Program-made: the position numbers and the translations under genes | Assembly (NCBI GenBank): GCA_016931875.1 | Contig: JAFGDX010000554.1 | Location: 1 to 6,210 of the forward strand | Length of the DNA: 6,210 nucleotides | Source: Prolixibacteraceae bacterium | GTDB taxonomy: Bacteria > Bacteroidota > Bacteroidia > Bacteroidales > Prolixibacteraceae | Direction: 5' to 3' | Part shown: piece after piece, positions 1 to 6,210 of the stretch | How the letters are laid out: each line of letters begins with the position of its first letter | Position numbering within the stretch: position 1 is the stretch's first letter | The notes under the pieces: generated by a model | What the model saw: the letters and a program-made list of their open reading frames with translations, nothing else | The model's database searches: none | Told to the model about the DNA's origin: nothing

Positions 1-177
1 ATCCATCTGAATGTCCAGAAAAATGAGGTCTATTTTGTTTTCCCTCAGGAAAGAAAATGTGGAAAGCGCATTGTCGAATGTTCCGAGTAAGTTCAGGTAA
101 TCAATTTTTTCGGCGTACCTTTTTATTTTTTTGAGTGCCAGAATTTCATCGTCAACAGCAATACAATTCATTTTCAT
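1..177 (-). CDS. LytTR-type response regulator, N-terminal fragment (partial, runs off the window)
   Basis: Reading the minus strand from the ATG at 177 gives 59 codons that reach the window edge exactly in frame. The fragment begins MKMNCIAVDDEILALKKI and ends LIFLDIQMD. This is the first half of a receiver (CheY-like) domain: the acidic pair D9/D10 that binds Mg2+ follows the first beta strand, and D55 in the FLDIQM motif is the expected phosphate-accepting aspartate. The opening VDDE-LAL and the partner kinase type are those of the LytR/AlgR family, whose members carry a C-terminal LytTR DNA-binding domain; that domain lies outside the window, so the assignment to LytTR is an inference from family and context. 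The start overlaps the kinase stop codon as ATGA, so the two proteins are probably translationally coupled. A second ATG two codons later (171) is a possible alternative start. Confidence 0.9.
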   Translation of the reverse strand, partial: MKMNCIAVDDEILALKKIKRYAEKIDYLNLLGTFDNALSTFSFLRENKIDLIFLDIQMD

Positions 178-1193
178 GACAGCGGTACTTTAAGGTAAAC
201 ATCAAATTTATCCATATCGCGGTTAATATCAAATATGAAATTTTCCCGGTAAATCAGTTCCAGCCTTTTTTTTACGTTTTTTAAACCGTTTCCCGAACTG
301 TTGTCGGGAAGTTTAAAGTCGTTTCTTTTAACATGGTTTGACGTTTTTAACTCAATAAAACCATTTTCTATTTTGAAGGAGATTTGAATTCCGGGTAATT
401 TTGCCTGTTTGTTGCAGTGTTTAACCGCATTTTCTATGACAGGAATAAACAGCAGCGGCGGAATCAGTTTTCCGGCGGAAGAACCGGAAATTTCAAATTT
501 CAGAAATGCGGGATTTTCAAAACTTAGTTTGGCCAGCTCCAGGTAATCGTTAATGTAAGCTAACTCTTTGTCAAGCATCACCTTCTCTTCGGTTGATTCC
601 TGCAACATATAGCGCATTATTTTTGACAACAGAAAAATGGCGTTTGAGGCTTTTTCCTTGTCTTCAAAAATCAGGGCATCAATGTTGTTTAAAACATTAA
701 ATAAAAAATGCGGATTTACCTGCGATCGCAAAATTCCCAGTTCCGATTGCACGGTTTTTCTTTCGAGCTCCGATTGGTTTAGTTGTATTTTGGTGGAATA
801 ACTAAATAATTTAAGCGCTACTGCTGTTCCCACAATCATAAAATTGGTGAGCAATGAGTTAAACAATTCAACAGTTATTGCGCGCCGGCTTACCCAAAAA
901 CCAAGCCGGGGTTGTATCACAAAATTAATGTACCTTGAAATTAAAATGTTCAGCGAAATGGCAACTACCACGCCCAGCAGAAGAACCGGCAGATTCCGTT
1001 TTTTTATAAAAAACTGCGGAATCAGAAACCCGATTACAAAATAAACCGTGAGAATATCAAAAGGTAAATAAATCAGGTTAATAAATGCGTCAGATTCAAA
1101 ACCATATGACAGGATAAACGGGGTGGTGTAAAAGGCATAAATAAATATCCAGAAAAGTATGTGGTTTAAAATCCGGTATTTAAAGATTTTCAT
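174..1193 (-). CDS. Membrane sensor histidine kinase, LytS/YehU-like (His_kinase PF06580 type)
   Basis: This 339-residue protein should autophosphorylate on histidine and pass phosphate to the regulator encoded immediately downstream. Residues about 8-28, 39-62, 68-89 and 108-130 are hydrophobic and make four likely inner-membrane helices with very short loops, so there is no large periplasmic sensor domain. A probable coiled-coil linker follows (about 134-158). The phosphorylation motif SQVNPHFLFNVLNN places the active histidine at about H162. The ATP-binding domain shows the N box IPVIENAVKHC (about 250-260, N255) and the glycine-rich G box SSGNGLKNVKKRLELIY (about 299-315). The architecture is that of the LytS-type kinases common in Bacteroidota. 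The start is the ATG at 1193. The open frame extends to a TTG at 1262 just after a stop, but those extra 23 residues would overlap the likely promoter and do not look like part of the family. The stimulus cannot be told from sequence. Confidence 0.93.
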   Translation of the reverse strand: MKIFKYRILNHILFWIFIYAFYTTPFILSYGFESDAFINLIYLPFDILTVYFVIGFLIPQFFIKKRNLPVLLLGVVVAISLNILISRYINFVIQPRLGFWVSRRAITVELFNSLLTNFMIVGTAVALKLFSYSTKIQLNQSELERKTVQSELGILRSQVNPHFLFNVLNNIDALIFEDKEKASNAIFLLSKIMRYMLQESTEEKVMLDKELAYINDYLELAKLSFENPAFLKFEISGSSAGKLIPPLLFIPVIENAVKHCNKQAKLPGIQISFKIENGFIELKTSNHVKRNDFKLPDNSSGNGLKNVKKRLELIYRENFIFDINRDMDKFDVYLKVPLS

Positions 1194-1239
1194 TGAATCA
1201 ATATTGTAATTCAAACACAATGGTAAGCTTTTTCCAGGA

Positions 1240-1270
1240 AAAAAATACTGACATTCTGCCAATTATACAA
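1240..1270 (-). promoter_or_regulatory. Candidate Bacteroidota promoter for the kinase-regulator pair
   Basis: On the minus strand a TTG (1270-1268) is followed after 20 bases by TATTTTTT (1247-1240), which matches the Bacteroidota -7 consensus TAnnTTTG except at the last base. Transcription would start near 1233, leaving a leader of about 40 bases before the kinase ATG at 1193. The position supports that ATG over the upstream TTG codon at 1262, which would lie inside the promoter. The match is short and the region is AT-rich, so this is a plausible candidate only. Confidence 0.35.
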
Positions 1271-1288
1271 TTAATTCGGCTACTGTTG

Positions 1289-1319
1289 TTTGCAGACAAA
1301 GTGTTTTATTTTGCAGATA
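1289..1319. repeat. Direct repeat TTTGCAGA with 21-base period, candidate operator
   Basis: On the plus strand TTTGCAGACA (1289-1298) and TTTGCAGATA (1310-1319) match at nine of ten positions, with starts 21 bases apart, which puts both copies on the same face of the helix. They lie between the symporter stop and the candidate kinase promoter, about 20-50 bases upstream of its -33 element, where an activator would bind. Regulators with LytTR domains are known to bind pairs of about 9-base direct repeats two helical turns apart, so self-regulation by the downstream LytTR-type regulator is an inference. The repeat does not fit the published LytTR consensus well, and two 8-base identities can arise by chance in AT-rich DNA. 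Confidence 0.4.
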
Positions 1320-1347
1320 GAAACAGGCCGTTTACTGATTAAAAAGG

Positions 1348-2574
1348 TTAAATGGCAACATTGGTTTCTTCATTTTCCGAACGGGCAATGGTAACTGCTC
1401 CGCAACTGTCGCTCCATACATTTACAGAAGTGCGTATCATGTCCAGAATCCGGTCCACTGCTAAAATTAAACCGATTCCTTCCAGTGGCAGGCCAACTGC
1501 GGTTAAAACCACCGTTAACATTACCAGCCCGGCCATGGGTATTCCGGCAGCCCCAATCGATGCCAGCAGTGCAGTTACCACTACCAGGGCCTGTTGTGCA
1601 ATGGTGAGTTCAATGCCATAAACCTGCGCAATAAACATGGCGGCAATGCATTCGTAAAGTGCTGTCCCGTCCATATTTATGGTGGCGCCCAGTGGCAAAG
1701 TAAAGCTTGATATTTTGTTTGAAACCCCGCTGTTGTTTTCCAGCGCATCCATGGTTAACGGCAGGGTTGCACTCGACGATGACGTTGAAAAGGCTGTCAG
1801 CAGCGGTGTAATCATATTTTTCATGTGCGCAAAGGGCCGTGCTTTTCCTACAAAACGAACAATTAAGGGCAGGGAAATAAAGGCGTGAATCATTAGTGCC
1901 ATAAATACACAAAGACTATAAATGGCAAGGCTTCCGGCAATACTGGCCAGTTGTTCCGAGTTTTGGGAGACTTCGCGGGCTACAATGCCAAAAATTCCGA
2001 GCGGAGTAAATTTTATTATAAACAGAGTAATTTTCATCATCACTTCAAAAACCGCATCAAAAAAAGTGGTCAGCGATTTCTTATATTTTGGTTCCACTTT
2101 GGTAATAAAAAAACCAAAAATTATTGCAAAGAAAATAACAGAAAGAATCGACCCCTGCGCCATTGCATCCACAACATTGTCGGGAATTATCCTGAAAAAA
2201 ATATCTTTTACCGAACCCGCACTTTCGGTTAAATCTTCAACTGATTGGGTAAAGCCCATTTCAACGCCAATCCCCGGTTTTACCACATTTACCACCAGTA
2301 AACCGGTAATGATGGCCAATGTGCTGGTTCCCAGGTAGTAGGAAATGGTTTTTAACCCCAGCCGTCCCAGGTTTTTACCTTCGCCCATGCTGGTAACTCC
2401 ACTAATGATGGAACTAAAAATCAACGGAATAATCACCATTTTCAGAGCGCGTAAAAATACGTCGCCCATCCAGCCAACATATTTTATTCCGCCCGGTACA
2501 AAATATCCGAAAAGTACCGCCAGTATAAGTGCAATTAGTATTTGCCAGTGAAGTTTTATTTTTATGATTTTCAC
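1348..2574 (-). CDS. Dicarboxylate/amino acid:cation symporter (DAACS/SLC1 family), probably Na+-coupled aspartate/glutamate uptake
   Basis: This 408-residue inner-membrane protein has the complete SLC1 (glutamate transporter) fold: eight hydrophobic helices plus two re-entrant hairpins. Visible landmarks are the serine-rich hairpin 1 FSTSSSSATLP (262-272), the TM7 motif NMDGTALYE (300-308), hairpin 2 IGAAGIPMAGLVM (340-352) and TM8 DRILDMIRTSVNVWSD (374-389). Aligned by these motifs to archaeal GltPh, the Na+-site residues T83, S84, N300, D302 and D389 are kept, so Na+ coupling is likely. D378, R381, T382 and N385 match the GltPh residues that hold the amino group and side-chain carboxylate of aspartate; R381 argues for an acidic substrate and D378 for an amino acid rather than a plain C4 dicarboxylate. 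The start is GTG at 2574: an in-frame TAA lies seven codons upstream and no ATG intervenes. It ends 154 bases before the kinase start, with no clear terminator. Exact substrate is inferred. Confidence 0.95.
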   Translation of the reverse strand: MKIIKIKLHWQILIALILAVLFGYFVPGGIKYVGWMGDVFLRALKMVIIPLIFSSIISGVTSMGEGKNLGRLGLKTISYYLGTSTLAIITGLLVVNVVKPGIGVEMGFTQSVEDLTESAGSVKDIFFRIIPDNVVDAMAQGSILSVIFFAIIFGFFITKVEPKYKKSLTTFFDAVFEVMMKITLFIIKFTPLGIFGIVAREVSQNSEQLASIAGSLAIYSLCVFMALMIHAFISLPLIVRFVGKARPFAHMKNMITPLLTAFSTSSSSATLPLTMDALENNSGVSNKISSFTLPLGATINMDGTALYECIAAMFIAQVYGIELTIAQQALVVVTALLASIGAAGIPMAGLVMLTVVLTAVGLPLEGIGLILAVDRILDMIRTSVNVWSDSCGAVTIARSENEETNVAI

Positions 2575-2606
2575 GTTGTGGTTCTTTTTATTTTTTTAGG
2601 AAGACG

Positions 2607-2637
2607 CTAATTTATCTTTTTTTAAAGATTTGGCAAA
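2607..2637 (-). promoter_or_regulatory. Candidate Bacteroidota promoter for the symporter gene
   Basis: On the minus strand TTTG (2637-2634) is followed after 19 bases by TAAATTAG (2614-2607), a one-mismatch fit to TAnnTTTG at the usual Bacteroidota spacing. Transcription would begin near 2600, giving a short A-rich leader of about 25 bases before the GTG start at 2574. There is no Shine-Dalgarno-like sequence, which is normal in this phylum. The promoter sits in the 76-base gap just after the stop of the upstream outer-membrane protein gene, so the symporter can be transcribed independently. Confidence 0.45.
2614..2629. repeat. Perfect 6-bp inverted repeat ATCTTT-N4-AAAGAT
   Basis: Two perfect 6-base arms with a 4-base A/T loop lie 21 bases downstream of the DUF5686 gene stop (2651), inside the spacer of the candidate symporter promoter. 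It could be an operator half-site pair or part of a weak, AT-only terminator for the upstream gene. There is no GC-rich stem and only short A/T runs, so a strong intrinsic terminator is unlikely. Such AT-only palindromes are also expected by chance. Confidence 0.3.
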
Positions 2638-2650
2638 TTCCGGTGTAATA

Positions 2651-5296
2651 TTACATCGCTGAAATAGAAAACTTAAGCGCGAAGCTTTCAAAATTACTGC
2701 CTTTAAACCCGGCAAAAATACCAAGATTTCCAACAAAAAACACATTGTTTAAACTGTACCCGGCCTCCCAGTACTTGTTTAAAACAGGTGTGGCGAGATA
2801 ATTCAAATGTAAACTTTCGCTCCAGGTGCGTTTGTTAAACAACGATATATAGCGCATGAATAAATATTCAGTTCGGTATTCGAACCCGGCATTTATATAT
2901 TTGTCGCTGGTGCTGAATTCGTAATCATTTAACAGTTGGAAGGTGTGTGTGAAGGTTTGAAAAGGGACAACAATTTCCGAGGTTTTAAAATGTTTAAATT
3001 GTGAAAAATGCAACTGGCCGGCACGAAAAAAGTATCCGGCATTCATGTGCCAGTCGATTCCCGAAGCAGGGGATAGGTTGGCCTGCTGCCGGAATTTAAA
3101 ATCAACCTGATTAAAGTCGGAGACAGAATTCAAAAACCCTTTTATTCCCTGTTTATACGACAGTTGTATGTTGTAAAAATCCGAAATCATAAGAAAAGCA
3201 GAGGTTTGCAACCAGGGTTTGTTTTGGTTTTTCCGGTAATTCATCCCAAGCCCGGCAATCCAGCTTTTTTGTTGTTGCAGGGCCGGGCTGCCGGCAAACA
3301 AACCTTTGGGAATATTGGGTGAATATTCCTTTTTATCCGACAGCGTGTAACCTGCGTTATTTTCAAGTGACGAAAAATGGTTATAATTAATCAGTGCGCT
3401 GAAATACAGATTTTTAAATGTTTTTTGCGTTGTGTTAATTCTGAAAAACCCGGTTTCATACAATTTCATGTAATTTTCACCAAAAAACCATGTGCTCACT
3501 GAATTCAGATTTGGGTCGATTCCATGGTTTTCAAATTTAAAATCGCGGCTTTTTTTGCCCGTTGAAATTTCCAGCTGGTTGTTTTTTAGCAGCAGATTCT
3601 GAAACCGGGTTTCCACCGACCAAAAAAGCGCTTTCCGGTTAAAAGCATAACCCATTTCAGGGGTGACGCTGATGGTTTTACCTGAATCCAAACCGGCAAA
3701 AATGTGAAACGACTGTTTGTATTTGTAGCCGTCCACCGCGTTATAGTCGGCATTCGCAGCCGAAATTAAACCGGAGTAGCTGACACGGATGGTCGAATCT
3801 TTGTACATATCAGGGTAACCGTTAAGAATTTTCATTACCACTGAATTTTCAACCGACATGCGTTTTTTTGTGCCGCTTTCTCTTTTTTCCATGGCAGCCA
3901 GTGAGTCCCGGATTTCGTAACTTCTGATTTCAGCCGGGGTGAGCGGAATGGTCCTCAGCGAATCCCACAGAAATGGTTCAGCGGCCAGTGTGTCTTTGGG
4001 TTCTTCAATTTTATAATTATTGTCAACATCAGAAGTAAATGTAGAATCGCGGTACTGTTGCTTTAAAATTTTGCGGTTTAGCCGGGCCACTTTCCGAACA
4101 TCCTGGTTGGTAAGTTCTTCTTTTGCATTTATTCGGGACACTTCCTTTCGCAAGTCGATTTCTTTTGTATTGGTTATTTTTTTCGGTGCATCTTCCTCTG
4201 CTGTTGTTATTTTAGGGAGTGAAATCAAATCGTTCTCTTCCACCAAATTGTATTTCAAAGTAGCACCGTAGTAAAATTTGCCTTTCAGGCCCAGCAAAGC
4301 AAAGTCGCCCTGAATAATATGCGAAACCGGCATCCAGTTTTCATTGCCAATATTTTCGTACTGTTGTTGAATGCGGTAGCTGAAAAACTCAATACGCGCA
4401 TTAAAATCTATGTTGTAAATGCACCACAGTTGGTCAACAATATAAATGGTTCCCGAAACCAGCTCGTCGCTTTTTCGTTTGGGTTCGACCTTAATTTTGA
4501 ATATGTCGAATTTTCCCACGGTAATAAATCCTTCATATTTGTAATTATAATGGTTTAAAGCCGTGGCCGAAAGAGGTGAAATTACCCCGTTGGGGCGTTC
4601 TTCATAAAAAGTGGAGGTCATTAAACCCATAATGGGAGGCTCGTCGAAACCTGAAAGCGACGACCGTTTGCTTATCACTTCCTGCTTGTAGGAATCCGGA
4701 TAATTATATGTTATTTTGTTTTGCGACTCAATAACATACGTTACGTCTTCCTTAAAAGCATCTTTTAGTTTTGTGTCGTTTACAACCACCTGGTTTTGGT
4801 ACAATTTGGGAATGTTTGTGAAGGTGAAATTGCTTTTGATATACAAGTCGGCTTCGTAATGTTTATTTTTTCCCCGGAAATAAGCCGCATTTGCCATTGC
4901 TTTCCTGATAATAAAATACGCCGGGTCTTCTTTTCCCGGAAAAACTTTCACTTCTTTAATCTGGTATTCCTGTGGCTGCAAAACAATATCAAAACGCAAT
5001 GAATCGGTAATCAGGTCAATTTTCTGCTCAATTTGAAGGTACCCCAGCGAACGAACCGTAAAATGATAGGGGCCTTTTTGGAGCTTGAGTGAATAATCTC
5101 CGTTGACGTTTGAAATGGTACCCTCTCTTGTTTCTGACACAAAAATGGTGGCATACGGAACAGGCTCATTCTGTGTGTTTGTAATCTTTCCGAAAACAGT
5201 TTGGGCCGAAACCGGAAAAGACAGCCACAGGGCGGATAGAATAAAAGCCAATAATATTGTAATTTTAGAAAAGATAAAATGGGCATTTTCAGACAT
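2651..5296 (-). CDS. Outer-membrane protein with carboxypeptidase-regulatory-like domain and DUF5686 barrel
   Basis: This 881-residue protein has a clear signal peptide: hydrophobic stretch at about 12-29, then VSA|QT with likely cleavage after A31. Residues about 34-109 form a carboxypeptidase-regulatory-like beta-sandwich, VFGKITNTQNEPVPYATIFV through NVNGDYSL and RSLGY to a terminal DIVLQP. The same module fronts many SusC/TonB-dependent proteins in Bacteroidota. The DUF5686 signature follows at about 115-160 (EVKVFPGKEDPAYFIIRKAM, then YEADLYIKS). Residues about 360-480 are hydrophilic, highly charged and probably helical. From about 500 to the end, alternating aromatic and polar residues suggest an outer-membrane beta-barrel; the stretch FQLLNDYEFSTSDKYINAGF (786-805) fits the conserved part near the end of this family. 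It is not a SusC: there is no recognisable TonB box or plug motif, and the length is shorter. The molecular role of DUF5686 proteins is unknown to me. The last residue is methionine rather than the usual aromatic. Confidence 0.9.
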   Translation of the reverse strand: MSENAHFIFSKITILLAFILSALWLSFPVSAQTVFGKITNTQNEPVPYATIFVSETREGTISNVNGDYSLKLQKGPYHFTVRSLGYLQIEQKIDLITDSLRFDIVLQPQEYQIKEVKVFPGKEDPAYFIIRKAMANAAYFRGKNKHYEADLYIKSNFTFTNIPKLYQNQVVVNDTKLKDAFKEDVTYVIESQNKITYNYPDSYKQEVISKRSSLSGFDEPPIMGLMTSTFYEERPNGVISPLSATALNHYNYKYEGFITVGKFDIFKIKVEPKRKSDELVSGTIYIVDQLWCIYNIDFNARIEFFSYRIQQQYENIGNENWMPVSHIIQGDFALLGLKGKFYYGATLKYNLVEENDLISLPKITTAEEDAPKKITNTKEIDLRKEVSRINAKEELTNQDVRKVARLNRKILKQQYRDSTFTSDVDNNYKIEEPKDTLAAEPFLWDSLRTIPLTPAEIRSYEIRDSLAAMEKRESGTKKRMSVENSVVMKILNGYPDMYKDSTIRVSYSGLISAANADYNAVDGYKYKQSFHIFAGLDSGKTISVTPEMGYAFNRKALFWSVETRFQNLLLKNNQLEISTGKKSRDFKFENHGIDPNLNSVSTWFFGENYMKLYETGFFRINTTQKTFKNLYFSALINYNHFSSLENNAGYTLSDKKEYSPNIPKGLFAGSPALQQQKSWIAGLGMNYRKNQNKPWLQTSAFLMISDFYNIQLSYKQGIKGFLNSVSDFNQVDFKFRQQANLSPASGIDWHMNAGYFFRAGQLHFSQFKHFKTSEIVVPFQTFTHTFQLLNDYEFSTSDKYINAGFEYRTEYLFMRYISLFNKRTWSESLHLNYLATPVLNKYWEAGYSLNNVFFVGNLGIFAGFKGSNFESFALKFSISAM

Positions 5297-5325
5297 TGTA
5301 CCGCTTGTTTAGAATGATGGCGCTA

Positions 5326-5333
5326 CGAATATA
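5326..5333 (-). promoter_or_regulatory. Weak -7-like element upstream of the DUF5686 gene
   Basis: The 84-base gap 5297-5380 contains TATATTCG (5333-5326), one mismatch from TAnnTTTG, 29 bases before the ATG at 5296. No TTG or TTTG is present at the right distance upstream; the closest is a TTA with an 18-base spacer. The gene may instead be read through from the FISUMP gene, since no convincing terminator is visible between them. Confidence 0.2.
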
Positions 5334-5380
5334 ATTGCTTTTTTGAAAAGGTAACCGGGGATATGAGTAAAATTTAAATG

Positions 5381-6210
5381 TCAGTCTTTTACACAACGTA
5401 CACTAAAACCCGATGCTTTTTGTTTTGAAGATGAAAAAAATATTGATTCCTGGTTGTTCAGGCTCCTGCAAAAAGCATGATTTGAATCTGTTTCGGAGGA
5501 GGACCAGAAAACGCCTTCAAAAGTCAATCCGATAAATTCTCCTGAATCGCTGTCACGGATTCCTCCCGGCAGCGCGCTAAAACCATAGTCATCGGTTCCG
5601 TTTCCATCATTTTCCCAAAGGTCTTCGCTTTTTAGAATTTCACCTAAAAGCTGCCAGTTTCCGTCGTTATTCGGGAGTTCCCCCATATCGTCGCTAATGT
5701 AGTTTGCCAGTTCTTCCCACTCATTGTTGTCGGGTAAATGCCAGCCGCTTGGGCAAACTTTTTGCGCTGCCGTCCAGTTGTAAAGTGTTCCGTATGTTTT
5801 GTAGTTTTCGTTGGCGCGTGCTTTCCCGAGGCATCCGCATGAAGTTTGATTGTATACATAATTATAGGCAACAGAATCTGAACCGGTACCGGGGACGGTA
5901 AGATTGGGCAAATAGGCCAGGTTTTCGGCCAACCATAGCTGATGGCCAATTTTGACGGTTTTGTATGCATGTCCGTCTCTTGTGTCAGTAAACAATCCGA
6001 TTTCAAAAGGGGTTTTAAAAACGATTTCCTTACCGTAAACAATACCTTTTTCGTTTATGGCGTACACTCGTGCATAGTAGGTTTTATTTGGTTCAAGATC
6101 GTTTATTGTGGCCGAGAAACTACCAACGCCATTTCCGGCTGCAACCTTGTTGTCGGTAATTTCAGGTGTTGACGAAGTACTCCAGCAAATTCCGCGTTCA
6201 GTTACATCGG
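5381..6210 (-). CDS. FISUMP-domain secreted protein with fibronectin-like module, C-terminal part (partial, 5' end outside the window)
   Basis: The frame is open from the window edge (first whole codon at 6208) to the TGA at 5383-5381, giving 275 visible residues. A GTG at 6067 is only an internal valine: translation upstream of it continues a well-formed domain. Visible residues about 1-67 are a fibronectin-type-III-like module of the kind repeated in Bacteroidota surface proteins: VTERGICWS, then GSFSATINDLEPNKTYYARV, YAINEKG, YGKEIVFKT. Residues about 75-275 are a FISUMP domain (Fibrobacter succinogenes major paralogous domain): YKTVKIGHQLWLAENL, YGTLYNW, CPSGWHLPDNNEWEEL (152-167), YGFSALPGGIR (208-218), FWSSSE (234-239) and the terminal GFSVRCVKD. 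The WHLP-EW and GG-R pattern resembles formylglycine-generating-enzyme-like/C-type-lectin folds, but no catalytic role is known. Five cysteines lie in the FISUMP part, two as a CGC pair. It is probably exported or a surface lipoprotein; the signal sequence is not in view. Confidence 0.92.
   Translation of the reverse strand, partial: DVTERGICWSTSSTPEITDNKVAAGNGVGSFSATINDLEPNKTYYARVYAINEKGIVYGKEIVFKTPFEIGLFTDTRDGHAYKTVKIGHQLWLAENLAYLPNLTVPGTGSDSVAYNYVYNQTSCGCLGKARANENYKTYGTLYNWTAAQKVCPSGWHLPDNNEWEELANYISDDMGELPNNDGNWQLLGEILKSEDLWENDGNGTDDYGFSALPGGIRDSDSGEFIGLTFEGVFWSSSETDSNHAFCRSLNNQESIFFSSSKQKASGFSVRCVKD

Noticed and set aside
1321..1333. AAACGGCCTGTTT downstream of the symporter as a terminator hairpin
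   Set aside because: The arms pair only over AAAC/GTTT with almost no loop and no following T-run on the minus strand.
5011..5286. Minus-strand open frame of 91 codons overlapping the signal-peptide end of the DUF5686 gene
   Set aside because: It is a frame-shifted shadow; the true frame holds the signal peptide and the carboxypeptidase-regulatory-like domain.
1352..5312. Many plus-strand open frames of 66-138 codons opposite the symporter and DUF5686 genes
   Set aside because: They lie antisense within genes with clear family motifs and show no recognisable domains or membrane/signal patterns of their own.
5351..5360. GGTTACC in the 5297-5380 gap as a terminator or operator
   Set aside because: Three-base arms around a single base are too short to form a hairpin or to stand out from chance.
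5644..6042. Minus-strand open frame of 132 codons inside the FISUMP gene, and a similar 100-codon frame at 1610-1912 inside the symporter gene
   Set aside because: Alternate-frame shadows of strongly supported domains; their compositions are unnatural and no frameshift is needed to explain the region.
1..6210. Search for a new multi-gene system, mobile element, CRISPR array or RNA gene
   Set aside because: The gaps are 84, 76 and 154 bases and contain no array-like repeats, transposase remnants or tRNA-like folds that I can see; the five genes belong to known families and give no sign of forming one new system.

Overview
The window looks like a chromosomal segment of a Bacteroidota bacterium. 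The protein families point there: a secreted protein with a fibronectin-like module and a FISUMP domain, an outer-membrane protein of the carboxypeptidase-regulatory-like plus DUF5686 type, and a LytS/LytTR-type two-component pair. So does the regulatory DNA: A-rich leaders without clear Shine-Dalgarno sequences, and promoter-like TTTG / TAnnTTTG pairs. A marine or gut Marinilabiliales/Prolixibacteraceae-like member is a guess from the general flavour of the proteins, not something the window proves.

All five genes are on the minus strand, so transcription runs from the high coordinates to the low. In that order: (1) 6210-5381, the C-terminal 275 residues of a secreted FISUMP-domain protein whose start lies outside the window; (2) 5296-2651, an 881-residue exported outer-membrane protein with an N-terminal carboxypeptidase-regulatory-like domain and a DUF5686 barrel; (3) 2574-1348, a 408-residue Na+-coupled acidic amino acid/dicarboxylate symporter of the SLC1/DAACS family, starting with GTG; (4) 1193-174, a four-helix membrane sensor histidine kinase; (5) 177-1, the first 59 residues of its response regulator, overlapping the kinase stop codon by four bases (ATGA).

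The three gaps are short (84, 76 and 154 bases). Each of the last two holds a plausible Bacteroidota-type promoter, so symporter and kinase-regulator pair are probably separate transcription units. Upstream of the kinase promoter lies a direct repeat, TTTGCAGA, with a 21-base period. That is the spacing expected of a two-site operator on one DNA face, and it is the best candidate for something not obvious from gene calling. Functionally the segment reads as cell-envelope and nutrient-uptake genes next to a sensor system; no direct link between the sensor and its neighbours is shown. I found no RNA gene, mobile element, CRISPR array or clearly new multi-gene system.
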